DNA of 64,000 bases, taken from NCBI RefSeq assembly GCF_029227915.1, contig NC_079889.1:2916001-2980000 (forward strand), written 5' to 3'. The notes beneath the pieces were generated by a model. It was given only the letters and a program-made list of their open reading frames with translations. It was not told the DNA's origin and made no database searches. Origin of the DNA: Hydractinia symbiolongicarpus (taxonomy: Eukaryota; Cnidaria; Hydrozoa; Anthoathecata; Hydractiniidae). Position numbers and translations under genes: made by a program. Shown here piece by piece: positions 23,901-37,850 of the stretch (the first letter of the stretch is position 1; every line of letters starts with the position of its first letter).

Positions 23901-26900
23901 TGATTACTGCTCAGAAACCTTAAGAAGTGACTCATCAATTAATATCAAAGAGGAAAAAATAGTCACAAACAGTGTCTTTGACAAATGCTGATTAAGGTAT
24001 TTATCAAGAATAATTATACCTTGTCAAAATGAAAACATACGTGACATTTTAGAGTCACGATTTTAGATGTGAAAATAACTTAAGTAAATTTTTAAATTAA
24101 AAAAAAATCAGTAATAATTACAGGCAATGTTATATTGGGAACAATGCAATATCAGTCTATGTATGAAAAAGAATTCAGTATCGATAGAGTTGATTCTTAA
24201 TGTCCAGAGAAACAACAAAAGCAGCTAACTGAAAAGATAGCTTGTAACAAAAATACACGAGGCATAAGTACCTTCCATAAAAACCTTGCAGGGGTAAAAG
24301 TATCTAGAAGGTTAAACATCTAGTTTTTTCTGCATAGCGGCTGCATTCATAACTGAATAACCAACAATTATTTTTTTTGAGTGAAATTATAACTTTTTTA
24401 AAATACTTTAAACGCACAAGATTTTATTTCTTAAGTCACTTCCTATTTTTGCTTATTAATTTTTTGTTTACGCTAGAACTTATACTCCTACCCTCTAATA
24501 TTCGCCACATATGAAGGCGAAACTATTTATTTGTCGCTGCCCACTGATAAACGCCACGCATTGAGGTCGAATTTTTAATTAACACCGCTTTCTAACTGAC
24601 ACCCCCTTCTAAAAAGTTTCAATTTAATGTCGGGAACAAGTAGTTTTAAATTTTATAGGGTCTAGTTTTAAACGGACTATTTAATTACACCCTTGAACCG
24701 TTATGCCACATTAAGTTTAATTACAGCAGCAATCGTCATATCGCGATAAAAACCTGATAATACAACTAATGTTAAATAAGTCTAACCATAGACCGTCTGA
24801 TAACATCTCTGTTGTTCAAAACTCACAAAAACAAATGACATTTTAATACTTCCTTGATCAAACGCATGAAAAAAAACAACTCACATACTTGTGTGCAAAG
24901 AAATGCCTTACATTCTGAAATCCGAAAATGCAGTGTCTGAATATATTCTTAATCATTTTCAACTAACATCAATAGTATTTTTTAAAAAGGGGTAAAGATT
25001 TAAAACAAAGGGCTAATTCGGAGCAATTATTTTTTTTTACATTCGATGTTTATTATCCCTTTCCTTGGTTTTCCACAATGTCAAAACAAAAATCAAAGGT
25101 TTAATTGCATGAGATCGATAAACCTCCCTACTGTACATCTCTTATAAATTTAACCAGCGGAATTAAAAGTCAGACAAACAAACCACAACTAAGCCGCACA
25201 CACACACAAGCACACAGACCCTCTCAACACTTACTGTATAGAGCATGCGTTTCTTACGTAATATCACATCAATATTTGTTAATTGTCTTCTACTGTGCAA
25301 CATCAACTGTGCATCAATGATCTTTTATACCCTTCCGTTTGGCTACTAAGTTTAAGAAACAGTCATGAGTGAAACGTTCTTTATATAACTTCTTATATCA
25401 CAAAGAAAACAAAAAAAACATAGATCAATTCATTTCAATGGGTAATTATTATAATTATCAATTATAATGTCTCGTTCCAGTTCTCTGATCAAATAATAAT
25501 TATATAGTCATTAGCTTTTAATGACTTGTTGCTAAGCGAGATTTTTTATTTTAATTAACCACCTCTGCGAAAATAAGAGACAGGATAACGGAATCGCAAT
25601 GAAAGTATATGTTAGCTGCATGGAATCCCAATAGAAAATAAACACTTAATTATTGTGTAGTAACTTTATTAATTTTCTCTTGATGGAAATTTATTTTATT
25701 GTTTGATCAATTAAAATAAAAGTTGAGGGTCGCTACTTTTCTTTCTCGTTCGTTTTTCTAATACTATCTTTATTTTTTTTTAAAGTCGTATGAAGCTGCA
25801 AGCATGGGAGCATAAGGGTGTGGCATGAGAAATTTACCACATTATAAAGTCATATAATCAAATGTACTTACCTATACAATTACTTCTTTTTTTCCTATTA
25901 ATATATTTTTTGTATCCATAAAAATGATTTCCATAAATCTTTTAATTCAATTAATATCTATTGAAGTATTTGGATATAATAATAAAGGAACAGAAGACGT
26001 TTTGTAAAATATATACCTTTTTTCTATTTCTCCTTACCTTTTTTTATTAGATAGAAACGCGCAGCTGTTCCAAACAAATTAACACACGTATACATGTGTA
26101 GAATCATCTATTAAGTATTAATGATTCTAGTAATTTCATTTCAACTCCCTGAAAATCTAATTAGAAAGTTATTCCAGTCTGTAAAATTACCCTTCAAAAT
26201 GCTGTTTTTATTATTATATTCGGTAATTTACACAAATTAGATTAGACGGAATATTATCTCGGCATTTAGTTTAAGATATTACAGAGTAGTTTATGAGTTA
26301 TGTTATCATTTATCAAAGCTCCTCCCAATGTAAGAAAATAAGTTTATGGCCACACGTGGTTGGAATTGTTGTGATATCCTGAGATCTACACTAATTGGTG
26401 TCAGTACTAAAGAATAGTCACCTTTGATTCGTCCCTGTTTTAAAAATACCCTTCCGTTGAACCCACCTTTCTCGTTTCCTATTATTATTCTTTTTTTATT
26501 TTTCCTGTGTAGTAATTATACATGTCTCCTTGATAAATAGGTCTTAGTCCAAAAAAGTTCAGGGTATAATTTAATATTTACAGTAGGTTTTTCTCTGTAT
26601 CGATTTTAAACTGTGTACTAGTTTTTCCCTGTTTCATCTATTTCTCCTAAGGGCAGAAAAGTTTCTGTTAGTTTTAGTCCTAATAAGGGTATTTTTATTT
26701 CAAAAATCATTCGTAACTTAGTTTTTAAATTACATTAAAAACCTCTAGAGTTATTAATATCACCAAGGCAAAATATAACCTAGGCGCTTTGTTTCAGAAA
26801 CTGATACAGAGATTACGATCAGTGATTACAAAACAACGGTTTGGAATCGATTCAAACTTGCATTTCTTAAAGATTAAAAGGATTGCAATAAATATGAATC

Positions 26901-29900
26901 ATCTACAAAGCATAACAATTTCATCAATTATGATTCGCAGATTCATGCTTAACAAGCCGAAAGAAAATTGCTTTGACAATGTTCATTATATTTATAAACA
27001 TCCACTAACCACACCCCAAACCTCTCTTTGACACTACAACCTCACAGCTACCCTCCTAATAACAACTTTTCATATTTTGCTATGTTGAATTATTTTGTTA
27101 TTAAAACAAAAACTCCTAACTTATCTTGCAAACGGATAGAGCAAAACTAACTCAAAACAGCGCATTCTTACTGTAATTAAGCGAATATAAAAGTTGCTGC
27201 AACTTAAACAATGAGAAGTTCGTTCAAAAGCACGTCCTCTCATGCTCAACGTCAATCAGTGCTATGTCCTTATTAATCTCAGACTCTCATTATTGTTTAT
27301 ACATAAAAATTTGCTTCTCCAGAAGTTGAGCAAATTTGTGATGGTGTAGATTCTTTCCTTAAGCGATATGTTGAGTAAAAAATTTACGAAACTTTACTGG
27401 AAAATTGAACTACAAATAAGGTGAGTAAAAAAATGTCTTTGTTTACAAAAAAATCGCTAAAGTAAAGACAGTGTATTCAATTACACAACAATTCCCCAAT
27501 TTTTAACGTATTATAAGCCATCTTCAGAATAAAGAACAAAATAGCTTTTTACAAATATACAGTTTCTGAAGACTTTTATGACAAGCAAAACAAGTCAATA
27601 TTATGCTGAAAATAAAGAAAAATTGTTTGTGCACCTTAAAAGTTCTTCACTTTTAAGGATCAACTAAAAACAAAATTGTAAAAAAAGGTTCACCAATAGG
27701 AAAACCATCTTACCTATATATCCACCTCTTTAATTGATCTAATAAGTTTTCATCAAATTTCAACTATATACCATATGCTGATAATTAGATATGTTACGTA
27801 AGATGAGGCACAATAGAATAAATCACACATTTACTGTAATGGTCCTATGCACTCTCCGCCACACATTACTCAACCACGTGCATATTCTAGGTGTTACCTA
27901 AGCAGCATAAATAAAATACCAATGATGTATTGATGAACAATTGTTGATGAATAATATTTTCTAAAGATACGTAGCCTATTGCATCACATTCTGGTAAGAT
28001 CAAAGCAACCAAAATCTGTTTTTAAGCGATTATATTAGCTATGATATTCACCACAGACAAATTAAACTAACCATGAGTTTCGATTTATTAAAATGATTTT
28101 GGAAAAAAGAGTAGTGTCCTATTTCCACTATTTATCAATATCTGAGTAAGCTTTATAAATAATTTGTTGCGGTTCTGGCAAATTTGCATTCATTCCAATG
28201 AAACATTAATATTAACCCACCAAAATGACAAGCTCTAGAAATTGATTCCAATGAAAAAATAATATTAACCCTTCGAAATAATATGTCCTGGTCCCTCCTT
28301 CATACGCTTCTGCTCTCATAATTTGTACTTGTCTGACGTTGATTCATACCCGCATCATAATATGGTGGTAAAATGCCGCAGAATAAGAAACATTTTATAC
28401 ACTTAAACCGGTGCCTAATAACTACAGAAGTGAAAAATACTTATTGTTATTGTACTTAACATTCCATTTATATATTTTAGTCACCTTAAGGTCTTTATTC
28501 TTCCTTAGTTTATACTAGTAAAATCTGTTTCTAAAAATGCGATTTAATGTTGCTAAAAATGAGAAATTATTGCTGCTTCTTACTGTGACAAGAATAAAAG
28601 AGATATTAAAGTATCTACATGTTTCTGATAATTTTGGTGAATTCTAAGAAACAACTATTTCTTATTTTAGTTTTCTCATTATTCAAATCAAAAGAACGCC
28701 TGTATCAGTGCACCCAAGACTGGAACAACCTTTGTATGACATAAAACGTAGTTTGGGGTGATGAATATAAAAGTCGCATACAACAATATTAGGAAAACCA
28801 TGCTACTCTGTTATAATAATTAACAAAAATCTGCAATTTACTTTACAACCAAACCTAAATCCATGAAAACAATTAAAACATAAATACATGAAACAAAAGC
28901 TTTTGAGTCGATGTTATTTTTATTCTTTTTCGGATACCGAAAAAGAAAGGACAAGAGTTTCAGCTTCAAATGATAGTCTAATATTAGTGTACGCCCTTTT
29001 CATTAAGATTTTTTAAGTTCTTTTGTGTGGCAAAAAAAAAACAATTACTAATTGGGAAATCTTTTTATGGATAAGAATTGATTAGAGTTTTTACTTTAAA
29101 ATTTTTTATTTATTTACCTGAAATATATAGCAAATAATAGTATCTTATGTCTATATATTTACACGAACAATAAATGTCTGACACAAAACTCAAGAAACTT
29201 AAAGTGATTCCTTTATTTGTAGCTACAATATGTGATACAAACAGGTACACCAGAATGCTTTATTTTTTTTAAAAAAAGCTTGCGTGTTTTTGATGCTCAG
29301 CTACTAAACATTTAACATCTAAAATAAAAATGTTGTCAATTCTGTCTATCTGTTGTGTATCTGTCAAAATATATATAGCAGCTTACTGGTAACTGCCATA
29401 TGGCTATTAGAAGTTCAACTTGACATAGGATGATCCGTGAGGCATTATTGATTAAAAATATTATTGATTAAAAATATTATTGACTAAAAATATTTTTCTA
29501 ACAATGTTTTTGACAACTTATTGTAAAAGGTAGAATTTGAAACTTTCTTTAAACAACTACGTAAGTTTTTGTTTCTCTTATACGTGTCTCCTTAACCTAA
29601 ACAGATAATTGTTGATGTAGAATTTTACTAGAATTTAAAACAGTCAATTTTTATCATGCATATTTTATTTTTATCCTGCTACCATTTCCTATCAAACATT
29701 TAAGAAATATAAAGAAGAAAAGAATATATAAAGAGATAGTGTTTGTGAAATTCCAAAATTGTTCATTCGGGTTTTAACACGGCACACTAATGTAAGTAGT
29801 CCTGCGGGTTTAAACACGGCCCACTAATGTAGAGACAAATCAAATCGTGGGGATATGTAATTACATCTTTTGGGCGGATGATCGAAAAATTTCATTTCAT

Positions 29901-32900
29901 TCCATAACATATACATAACGAAAAATTAATTGTTACCAGCGAAAAATAAAATTCTTATTAAGTATTCCCTAAGAAGTATTCAACCAGCTTCTTTATTTTA
30001 TCTGCGTGATAATTTGTTATTCAGATAAAAATATCCTTAATAAAACAAGCAGCCGAAATAGTATAGGGAAGAAACTTATCAGCAAAAACAAGCTAAAATC
30101 CTTAGAATATTTAAAAAAAATTTACTTTGAAATTTGAAATGTAGAAACTTTTGAAATCCCTTTTTGTAAAAAAAAGATCTATTTCTTTGGTCGTCTATGT
30201 TAATTTTGAATATCTAATTAAATACTTGAATTTGACCAACAGATAAACACAAAATCACATAAATTGTTTCTTGTATCAGAAAGTTTTTACATTAAAAATC
30301 TCTTGGTAAGATATTTGTTTGGGTGTCATCAAAAAGGATTAATATCCATACCATATAAAAATGCATCAACATGCGTTCTATCAAAGATACTTGAAGCTAA
30401 CTCATCAGGTTATTATTCAATTGTTGTTATTTTACTTACTTTGAACGCAAAACGTGAAACTCAAAGCAATAGGGGGTTAAGGGAAATTTAATGGAAATAC
30501 AACAAATATTTCATGTGAGAAATACTTGTTGTATTGGTGGTAACTCTCTAAACAAGGTAAAGTAAGTATAAAGTTAAATATCTCATTTATAAAACAACCA
30601 TATATATAAACAAACATTTTACAACGTTACATCTCTTTTCTTTTACATGGTAAGTTTGTCGAAGAAATATTTTTCAACTTAGAAATACTACATCTTATCC
30701 GTGACATTTCTATGTGCAGGTAAAGCAAGATAAACACAATTCTCATTCATCCATTCATAAAACAAACAAACAAACAAACAAACATATGAACAAAAAATTA
30801 ACAACCTCATATCTTGTATTTTAAAAGTTATGATGTATTTGCGAGTCTTTAATACCTCCCAATACAAATAAAACCATCCCAATAATGTATTGACCATACA
30901 GGAAAGTGCATTGTATTTATATAGATGTACACTATTCTTATTTGTCGGCATCGAAAAAAAGAAATATTAGTAGTTGTACCTCTTACCAAAAGTTATACAA
31001 ATCAAAAATTTCTTTTAGGTCATGTGTTCATGACATCTCACCAAGAACTAATATTTTGCAATTTGATTATTTTGGATCTGGATATTTATAAATCAACGTC
31101 CGGAACAAGAAACCAATTTGAATATGTTATTTACCCTTAGCATCGTTTACCTTGCAGGAAAAACACCACGTACAAAATTCTAATTATAATAATGATAAAT
31201 GATGCAATTTTTTCTGCAGTAATTGGTATTTAGAATATTTATTTCAAGACATTGTGTACGTGACAGTGCAACATCATTGTATATTGACTAAAACTCATTC
31301 TGAGTTGTGACCGAAAGCACGTTGTTAGGTCCACACTATGTGATAACTGGCATTGTCATCGTTGCTACCCTTCACAGGGCCTTTTAAATTAAACTTGTGT
31401 CGCCTCTGCAAATAATTGCCGACGTGGACCCTCTATTCTGTTTAGGTATTAGCTAATCACGTGGGAATTTGCATTTGTAATTACCAATTGGTGACGTAAA
31501 TAAGAATTACCTGCCCTGTATTTACTTTCTCTCATGGGTATCAAATTTTAGAAATTCACAACACAACGTGGAATTTATAATTTTATACTATTTTTTTTAT
31601 GCATGCTATATGAAAAATAACAGAGGAATATAAAGCAGCTTTAGCTTTTGTTATTTCATTTTTAAAATGATGGATGATTTATCAGCCTACAAGTTAATTA
31701 TATCATAAAAGCCATTCTTCATTTTTTCCGTGTCGTATTGCTAAACACACCCTAGTTAACTATTTATGAACATAGTTCCTGTTTTAACAAAAAAATACGT
31801 GATTTTCTTAAACAATATCATTGTGACAAATCTTTGGATGCTGTATATCCTTTCTTAAAGCTCGTGTCATCGTTGACTACGTAGCTAGCCAAAAAATTTA
31901 TTTTAATATTTGCTGTAACTAAACTTTACGCTGTACGTTTAACTTTACGCATTCTTCTATTTAAGATAGCGAACATCTTATTCTTCAATGTTTTGTCATT
32001 GCTTAGACTTTGTACACACAGTCAGTACTTACATATTAGGTCATATTTTGCTGTACAACACGAGGTAATCGGTTTTTATTGTAATTACGTCGTTTTTAAG
32101 AAAAAATAGCGACTAGATAACCTTTTTTTAAAATTGAATGTGTAAATTCAAAGTGAGAGAAACGTGAACAAACAAGGTAATATTTTGACATGTTAGGCAT
32201 TGTGATCATCAAATGAATCTAACTGTTTAAATTTGTTGTTGTTGTTTTTGATATCAATAGACGATTTAATGTTTGTATTTTTTCCGTTTCAATCAATTTA
32301 AGTCCCCACGTAAGTTACTTCAACATTGCTTCCACCTCCTTCTTGGTTGCCTGGAAACAAGTTGAGTCGACATCAGGCGAATTACTCAAATCGAACCCCA
32401 CAACGATGAGAAATACTTACAATGCAGAGGATGTGAAAACTGCACAGCCAGGATGCAATTTTTGTTTATTGAAACCGTGTACGTGGACAAGAAGAAAAAA
32501 TAGAACCCAAAACAAAATAAAATTAATAAAATTAGTGGTAAAGTAAAATATAAGAAAATAAAAAAACCTTTTTTAAGACGAAGGGTTACGAAGAGTTCGT
32601 CTTCTTATTACGAATCCAGCTTTTGTCTTCAAAATAACCTGCCTCCTGTTTAGAAGAAACATGAAACTTATAGTACCAACAAGAGCAAGAACTACCTGTA
32701 TTTATAGATACTCTTTTGCGTTAATTAGAAAGAATTAAAAGGATTAGATTAACGTAATCAGTGAGCCCAAGTGATTTCGAAATTATTAAATTCAAACTGA
32801 GTGCCAAGTTACGTGAATTATTATTATTTTTTGGCTCCTATAGATTTCCGTCTACAAAGAAGTTTACATATAATTGTTTTTGACCGTTTCTTTCCAACAC

Positions 32901-33250
32901 TTGCGGAGACAGGTAATTGCTTTGAATGTACCAAAAATAACATCTGTATAAAAAAATGAGTAAATCAACCACGTTAACTATTTATTTAGAGGAATGCGCC
33001 ATGGAAACATCAAAAGCGTTCTAGAAATCTTCGTTCATTGCACCATTTGTCGTCATAACTCGTTATGAGTGGTTACATCCCTCCCACGAAATTAAATGAG
33101 AGGAAATGGTTAGAAGTTTGATTGATTGTATCCTTGGGGGAATATATACTTTTTTTCTAAACTGGTTCAAGGTTGCTTTGAAGAAATTCAGGCAGTAAAA
33201 TACCAATGTCCCTTTATTTTAAGGACATTCCTAGTGGTAAATGCACCAGA
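20942..33250. other. Gene-poor AT-rich region
   Basis: No exon could be supported with confidence over about 12 kb. Items noted: CRE palindromes at 21033-21040 and 22658-22665; a minus-strand open stretch at 21317-21508 with non-AT-biased codons (DRPFIRTDSGLVVRGVDE) but no convincing splice sites; a TTCGCGAA-type repeat patch at about 22070-22170; a GCCCCA/TGGGGC hairpin at about 23820; CA-rich sequence at 25198-25215; a short tandem of TTATTGATTAAAAATA at about 29447-29500; and a plus-strand open stretch at 32343-32546 with CNFCLLKPCTW, of unknown status. Confidence 0.4.
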
Positions 33251-33254
33251 ATTT

Positions 33255-33820
33255 GGTAAACAAATAAACAAATAAACAAATAAACAAATAAACAAATAAA
33301 CAAATAAACAAATAAACAAATAAACAAATAAACAAATTAACAAATAAACAAATAAACAAATAAACAAATAAACAAATAAACAAATAAACAAATAAACAAA
33401 TAAACAAATAAACAAATAAACAAATAAACAAATAAACAAATAAACAAATAAACAAATAAACAAATAAACAAATAAACAAATAAACAAATAAACAAATAAA
33501 CAAATAAACAACAAATAAACAAATAAACAACAAATAAACAAATAAACAACAAATAAACAAATAAACAACAAATAAACAAATGAACAACAAATAAACAAAT
33601 AAACAACAAATAAACAACAAAATAAACAACAAATAAACAACAAGTAAACAAATAAACAACAAATAAACAAATAAACAACAAATAAACAACAAATAAACAA
33701 CAAATAAACAAATAAATAAATAAACAAATAAATAAATAAACAAATAAATAAATAAACAAATAAATAAATAAATAAACAAACAAGCAAACAAATAAACAAA
33801 CAAGCAAACAAATAAACAAT
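33255..33820. repeat. (CAAATAAA)n octamer array with 19- and 11-bp variant units
   Basis: From about 33259 to 33508 it is a pure CAAATAAA octamer with one AAATTAAC variant. From 33509 to about 33717 an extra CAA is inserted periodically, giving CAACAAATAAACAAATAAA and CAACAAATAAA composite units. The right edge is TAAATAAA/CAAGCAAA variants. The minus strand is open in all frames (CLFVYLFI octapeptide) for the same arithmetic reason as at 9-10.8 kb. Not coding. Confidence 0.95.
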
Positions 33821-36800
33821 GTTATATGCCTAAAAATGTATAACGCTGGATTGGCAGACAGGCAGAAGTAATTTCAGCCTTTTTCCGGTTCCAATTGACT
33901 GTTGAAAGCTGACGAGTTTAACTATTTTTAATAGCTCCAAAGTCCAAAACATATTTTCATAGTTAGCATTACCGCTAAAGGTTCATTTCCAGGCCTCCTT
34001 TACTCCGCTTTGCTTTTATATATGTGCAAATGTAGCAGAATGTAAAAAATGGTTGATCATGTATTTACTGATTCACTGTAAAAAGGAAATATTTACTAAT
34101 ATTTAAACTAAAATAAAAAGGGAATACATCTGTATATGTAAATTTATGGAGATAAGTTCTGTATAGATTTCCGTGTTCTGGTGGAATTTGATCTTATAAC
34201 TGCAATGTCAACTAATGATCATAGGTGAGATAAGAAAAATCAACATAATAAAGTCCTAATAGGTTGACAATGTTTCAAAGATCAAACGCGGCGATTAGGC
34301 AAATTTATTTGTGATCTTAAATTCTACCGACATTCCTTAATTGTTGGTTCCGTCGTGTGAATTTCCCAAGGCAATAGGGTTGTACGTCACATTCTCATCG
34401 CCTTTTGATATATCCATAAAGAAATATAATTTTAGGATTAGAAATTGTTACGCAGAAAGGAAATTGTAATTTAATCCAAAACACATTTGCAGCACGATTT
34501 TTCACCTAAAGGAGCGCGATTTTGCAATAATTTTTTCTTTCTTTTAGTATTACCCAAATGTAACAACAAAACGTTTGTACAAAAGACTTCCGGATATTCA
34601 TATCATTGACGTCATTTGAATTTTACAGAGTGATTGTACACTGTTAAGGGTTTCCTATTGTGTTTTTTTATCCAATTTTATTTTAAAAATATGGCCAGCA
34701 ATTGTGCAATGGATTGTGCAGGAAACATAAAGGAATTTAACTATTGATTTTTATAGAGGAAAATATGTCCATGCAAGATAAATTTAGTGAAATTGAGAAA
34801 TGTCTGCTTTATTCCTTTTTACAAAGCGTTTTAAAAAATTCGTAAAGCAAAGAGTTCTTTAATGCTAAAAATGGCGAGTGTTATACATCAAAAAAATGTT
34901 CCGCGAAAGACGTAATGTAGCAATATACTTAAAAATAAAACAAAGAACGAAAAATATATTTTGTTTTCCTTCCTGCCGTCCTATATTCATTATTTTAATA
35001 TAAAAAAGAAAAGAAGTTTGAGTTGTATATTGTGGTGAATTTTTAACTTCAAATTGAATCTTTGTATTGGTTTATTATAGATCGTTTCTCAACATCATCG
35101 CGTTTTAACCCCATTTAATGGATGGTGGAGTGGTGGGTGTGATTTTTAGACCTCCCACCCCCCTTCAAAAAAAAATATTTAGGACTATAAATCTTGACAC
35201 GACAACAACCAACAAGGAATAAGTATCAATGCTGACGTCATCATTTCCGTTGACGCCAATTTATTTTCAACAAATGTCTTATTTTCATTTACAGCGCGAA
35301 AAACATCGTAAAATGTTCATATCCTTGTTCAAAATAACATTAATGATGCAATACAGTTTGCATGTTGTTTTCAACTTTATTTAACATTAACATGAGAGAT
35401 TCATTTTGCTGTAATTAATTATTTTCTATGATTTGGCGTCAATACGCGCTTAGTAATACTGTACACGAATTAGGTACATTGTTAGATTTATTTTCTTTTA
35501 TTTTAAGGATTTTTGAGTAATTAGTTAATTTTGATTTTTCACAATAGCTTAGGCTACAACTAACTAACTTAAAAAATGTTTTTTCGGGAGTTATTTACAA
35601 AAAGACCCTCCACAACTTATCATTTTAAAAACATGCGCAAAATTTGTTACTAATCAAATCCGGTTCATGTTGTGGTCATTTTGAGATATTAAAAGTCATT
35701 AGTCCATAGAAAAAGCTAAAAAAATTCCGTTGCTATCATCTATACCATCATAGACGGAAAGTCGGGTAACATAAAAAAGATGATTTCGTGTTTAATATAC
35801 CTTTAAACTACTTATATAAAAGATATAATTGTGGACCAAATTACTACTAATTTTACCAAAACCACCCTTCTAGCACCTTCCATTATTCCCTAAAGGGTAT
35901 CACTCTGGTCTCGTCATCATTGTTATTTGAATATAAATTGCCATTCAACATTAACCTAGCGATAACAGCTTCTTTTGGAAAATACTTTCTTTATGTTACT
36001 TTTTTTATCTCTATGAATCATTTACTGTCTGTCATCTTGTGTCGCAATAATTACACCGCGTTGCATTATCATCATTGAGCATTATTTGTTTTTATTTCGT
36101 GCGTACGTGTTCCTCGGTTGTTAAAAAAATCCTGTTTTTAATTATATACCATGAGAAACAGATTTTGATATCTTAATAGCATTGAATTCCAGCAACTGAA
36201 AGGAAATTTTGATTACTGGGGTTAAATGCAAACCTATGGTGAAAAATATTCATGTAAAATATGTAAGAATTAGGCAATGAATATGATTGCCTTATTCATT
36301 CCAACAATTATTATGAAAAATACACCACAGGATTTGCTCATCAAGTCAACATACATTAAAATCTTCGTATTTGTTAGCATACACTTTTAAAATAGCATGT
36401 ATAGCAATGGTTGGTAAATACAGTATACATTTTATACACACCATCTCGAACATCTGGAATAGTCAATCTTGAAAGTCTATCTATTCTTGATAGTCTCTCT
36501 ATAGTCTATCTCAAATTCGATTAATCTATCTCGAACAAAAATCTCAGTCCCGTCAGCACTTATAACCTAGGTAACTAAAATTTGCCCTGCCATCTTGAAT
36601 CTCGAATTAATTTTTGGCCCATAGTGACGAATAACAGTAGTTAACGTTTCAGAAAATGTCGCTCATAAAAACCAGCCGATCATGATCATTTTTATTTGTC
36701 TTTTCGAACGCTTTTTCAGTGTTGGAATCTTTTAAAGATTGTGGTGTATTCTATGACATCCGTTTTTTCTGAGTTATACCGCAACTTGTCAAAAAAATAA

Positions 36801-37498
36801 AAAATAAAACCCCTCTCGAATTTTCTTCTGTTAAACTCGTTATCTCAAAGTTGCGCAATCTCAAACCTTTTCTTCGGTTCATTGAGAGTTCAAGATAACC
36901 CAGCAAGCCCAGCATGAAGTTAATAAATGAAAGAAAAACACAAAAAGTCCTAAAACAGGGATTATAAACTGAAGTTTAAGTCTGATTTGCACATTAAGTG
37001 AATTTGGTATTCCCAAGTAACTAGTAGAAAAGCAACCAGTAAACATTAGCTCAGCCTATTGAAGTAAGCAACATATGATGTGTAGAAGAACAAATTAAGC
37101 AACATTAAACTTTGGCCAAAATTTTAATTTGCTAGACAAAAATTAGAAAATTAAATTACAAATCGTTTTTGGTTTTAAATTTTCTTGTGAGTCAGAAGTT
37201 ACTTACAATTATCTGCATCATCGGTATGAATTGCAGAATCAAAAATAGCACAACAAAGAAAAATAAAAATGCGAATCCTTTGGAATAAATAAGTTATGAA
37301 CAAATGGAACGTTTATAAATCGAAACATCGAAATAAAAAATGGAAACGCATGGTTTCTACATGCTAACGTTCTAATGTGGAGCTATGTTTTGTATGAAAA
37401 TGTACGCAAGTATTGCAGCTACTGCAGCACACGTTTTATTATCAATAAAATAACATAGTTATAGCAGAAAGAGGTTGGATTTACCCAAAAAAACAGAA
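33821..37498. other. Gene-free region; possible decayed pogo-like element
   Basis: CRE palindromes at 34607-34614 and 35233-35240. Between about 36420 and 36910 many ATCTCGAA/TATCTC words cluster. They resemble the subterminal motifs of Tigger-type elements, with CAGTATAC at the left (36420), but no clean inverted-repeat pair was found. Confidence 0.35.
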
Positions 37499-37499
37499 T

Positions 37500-37850
37500 C
37501 CGTAATGATCCGATTAAACGTCCAGCACTTATAAAGGGCCCTCCTTAAATAAGCACCCGCCTGGTAAAAGGGAGCGCTTAATCGAAAACTACCTTGAGAA
37601 ACTGGGTGCTTATTTGAAAATTCTTATATTAAGATTTCTAGAAAGACTATAGTTTATTTTGTTACATCTTTTTTTCAGTTTTATTTTTCAGAAAAACAAA
37701 ATTGAAAATTACCGCTGTCTTTAAGTTGTACCAAATTAGGAAAGATTTATAAGAGCCCAGCATTTTTTAAGCGCCCCCCTCGATTAAGCGCCCATGCAAA
37801 AAATCCAAAAATTTAATAAGCGCACAGGGCGCTTGCTTGGATTATTACGG
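37500..37850. mobile_element. Small inverted-repeat element (351 bp) rich in AAGCGCCC motifs
   Basis: The left end is CCGTAATGATCC. The right end, reverse-complemented, is CCGTAATAATCC. Subterminal words AAGCACCCGCC, GGAGCGCTTAATCGA, AAGCGCCCCCCTCGATTAAG and GGGCGCTTGCTTGG occur on both sides in opposite orientation. It has no coding capacity, consistent with a MITE. No clear target duplication. A fragment with the same motif lies at 40105-40155. Confidence 0.65.

Noticed and set aside
33188-33819. Overlapping minus-strand ORFs rich in CLFVYLFI
   Set aside because: Same by-product in the CAAATAAA array; no gene signals outside the repeat.
36420-36910. Third pogo/Tigger element suggested by ATCTCGAA words
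   Set aside because: No matching inverted-repeat pair or TA flanks could be defined.
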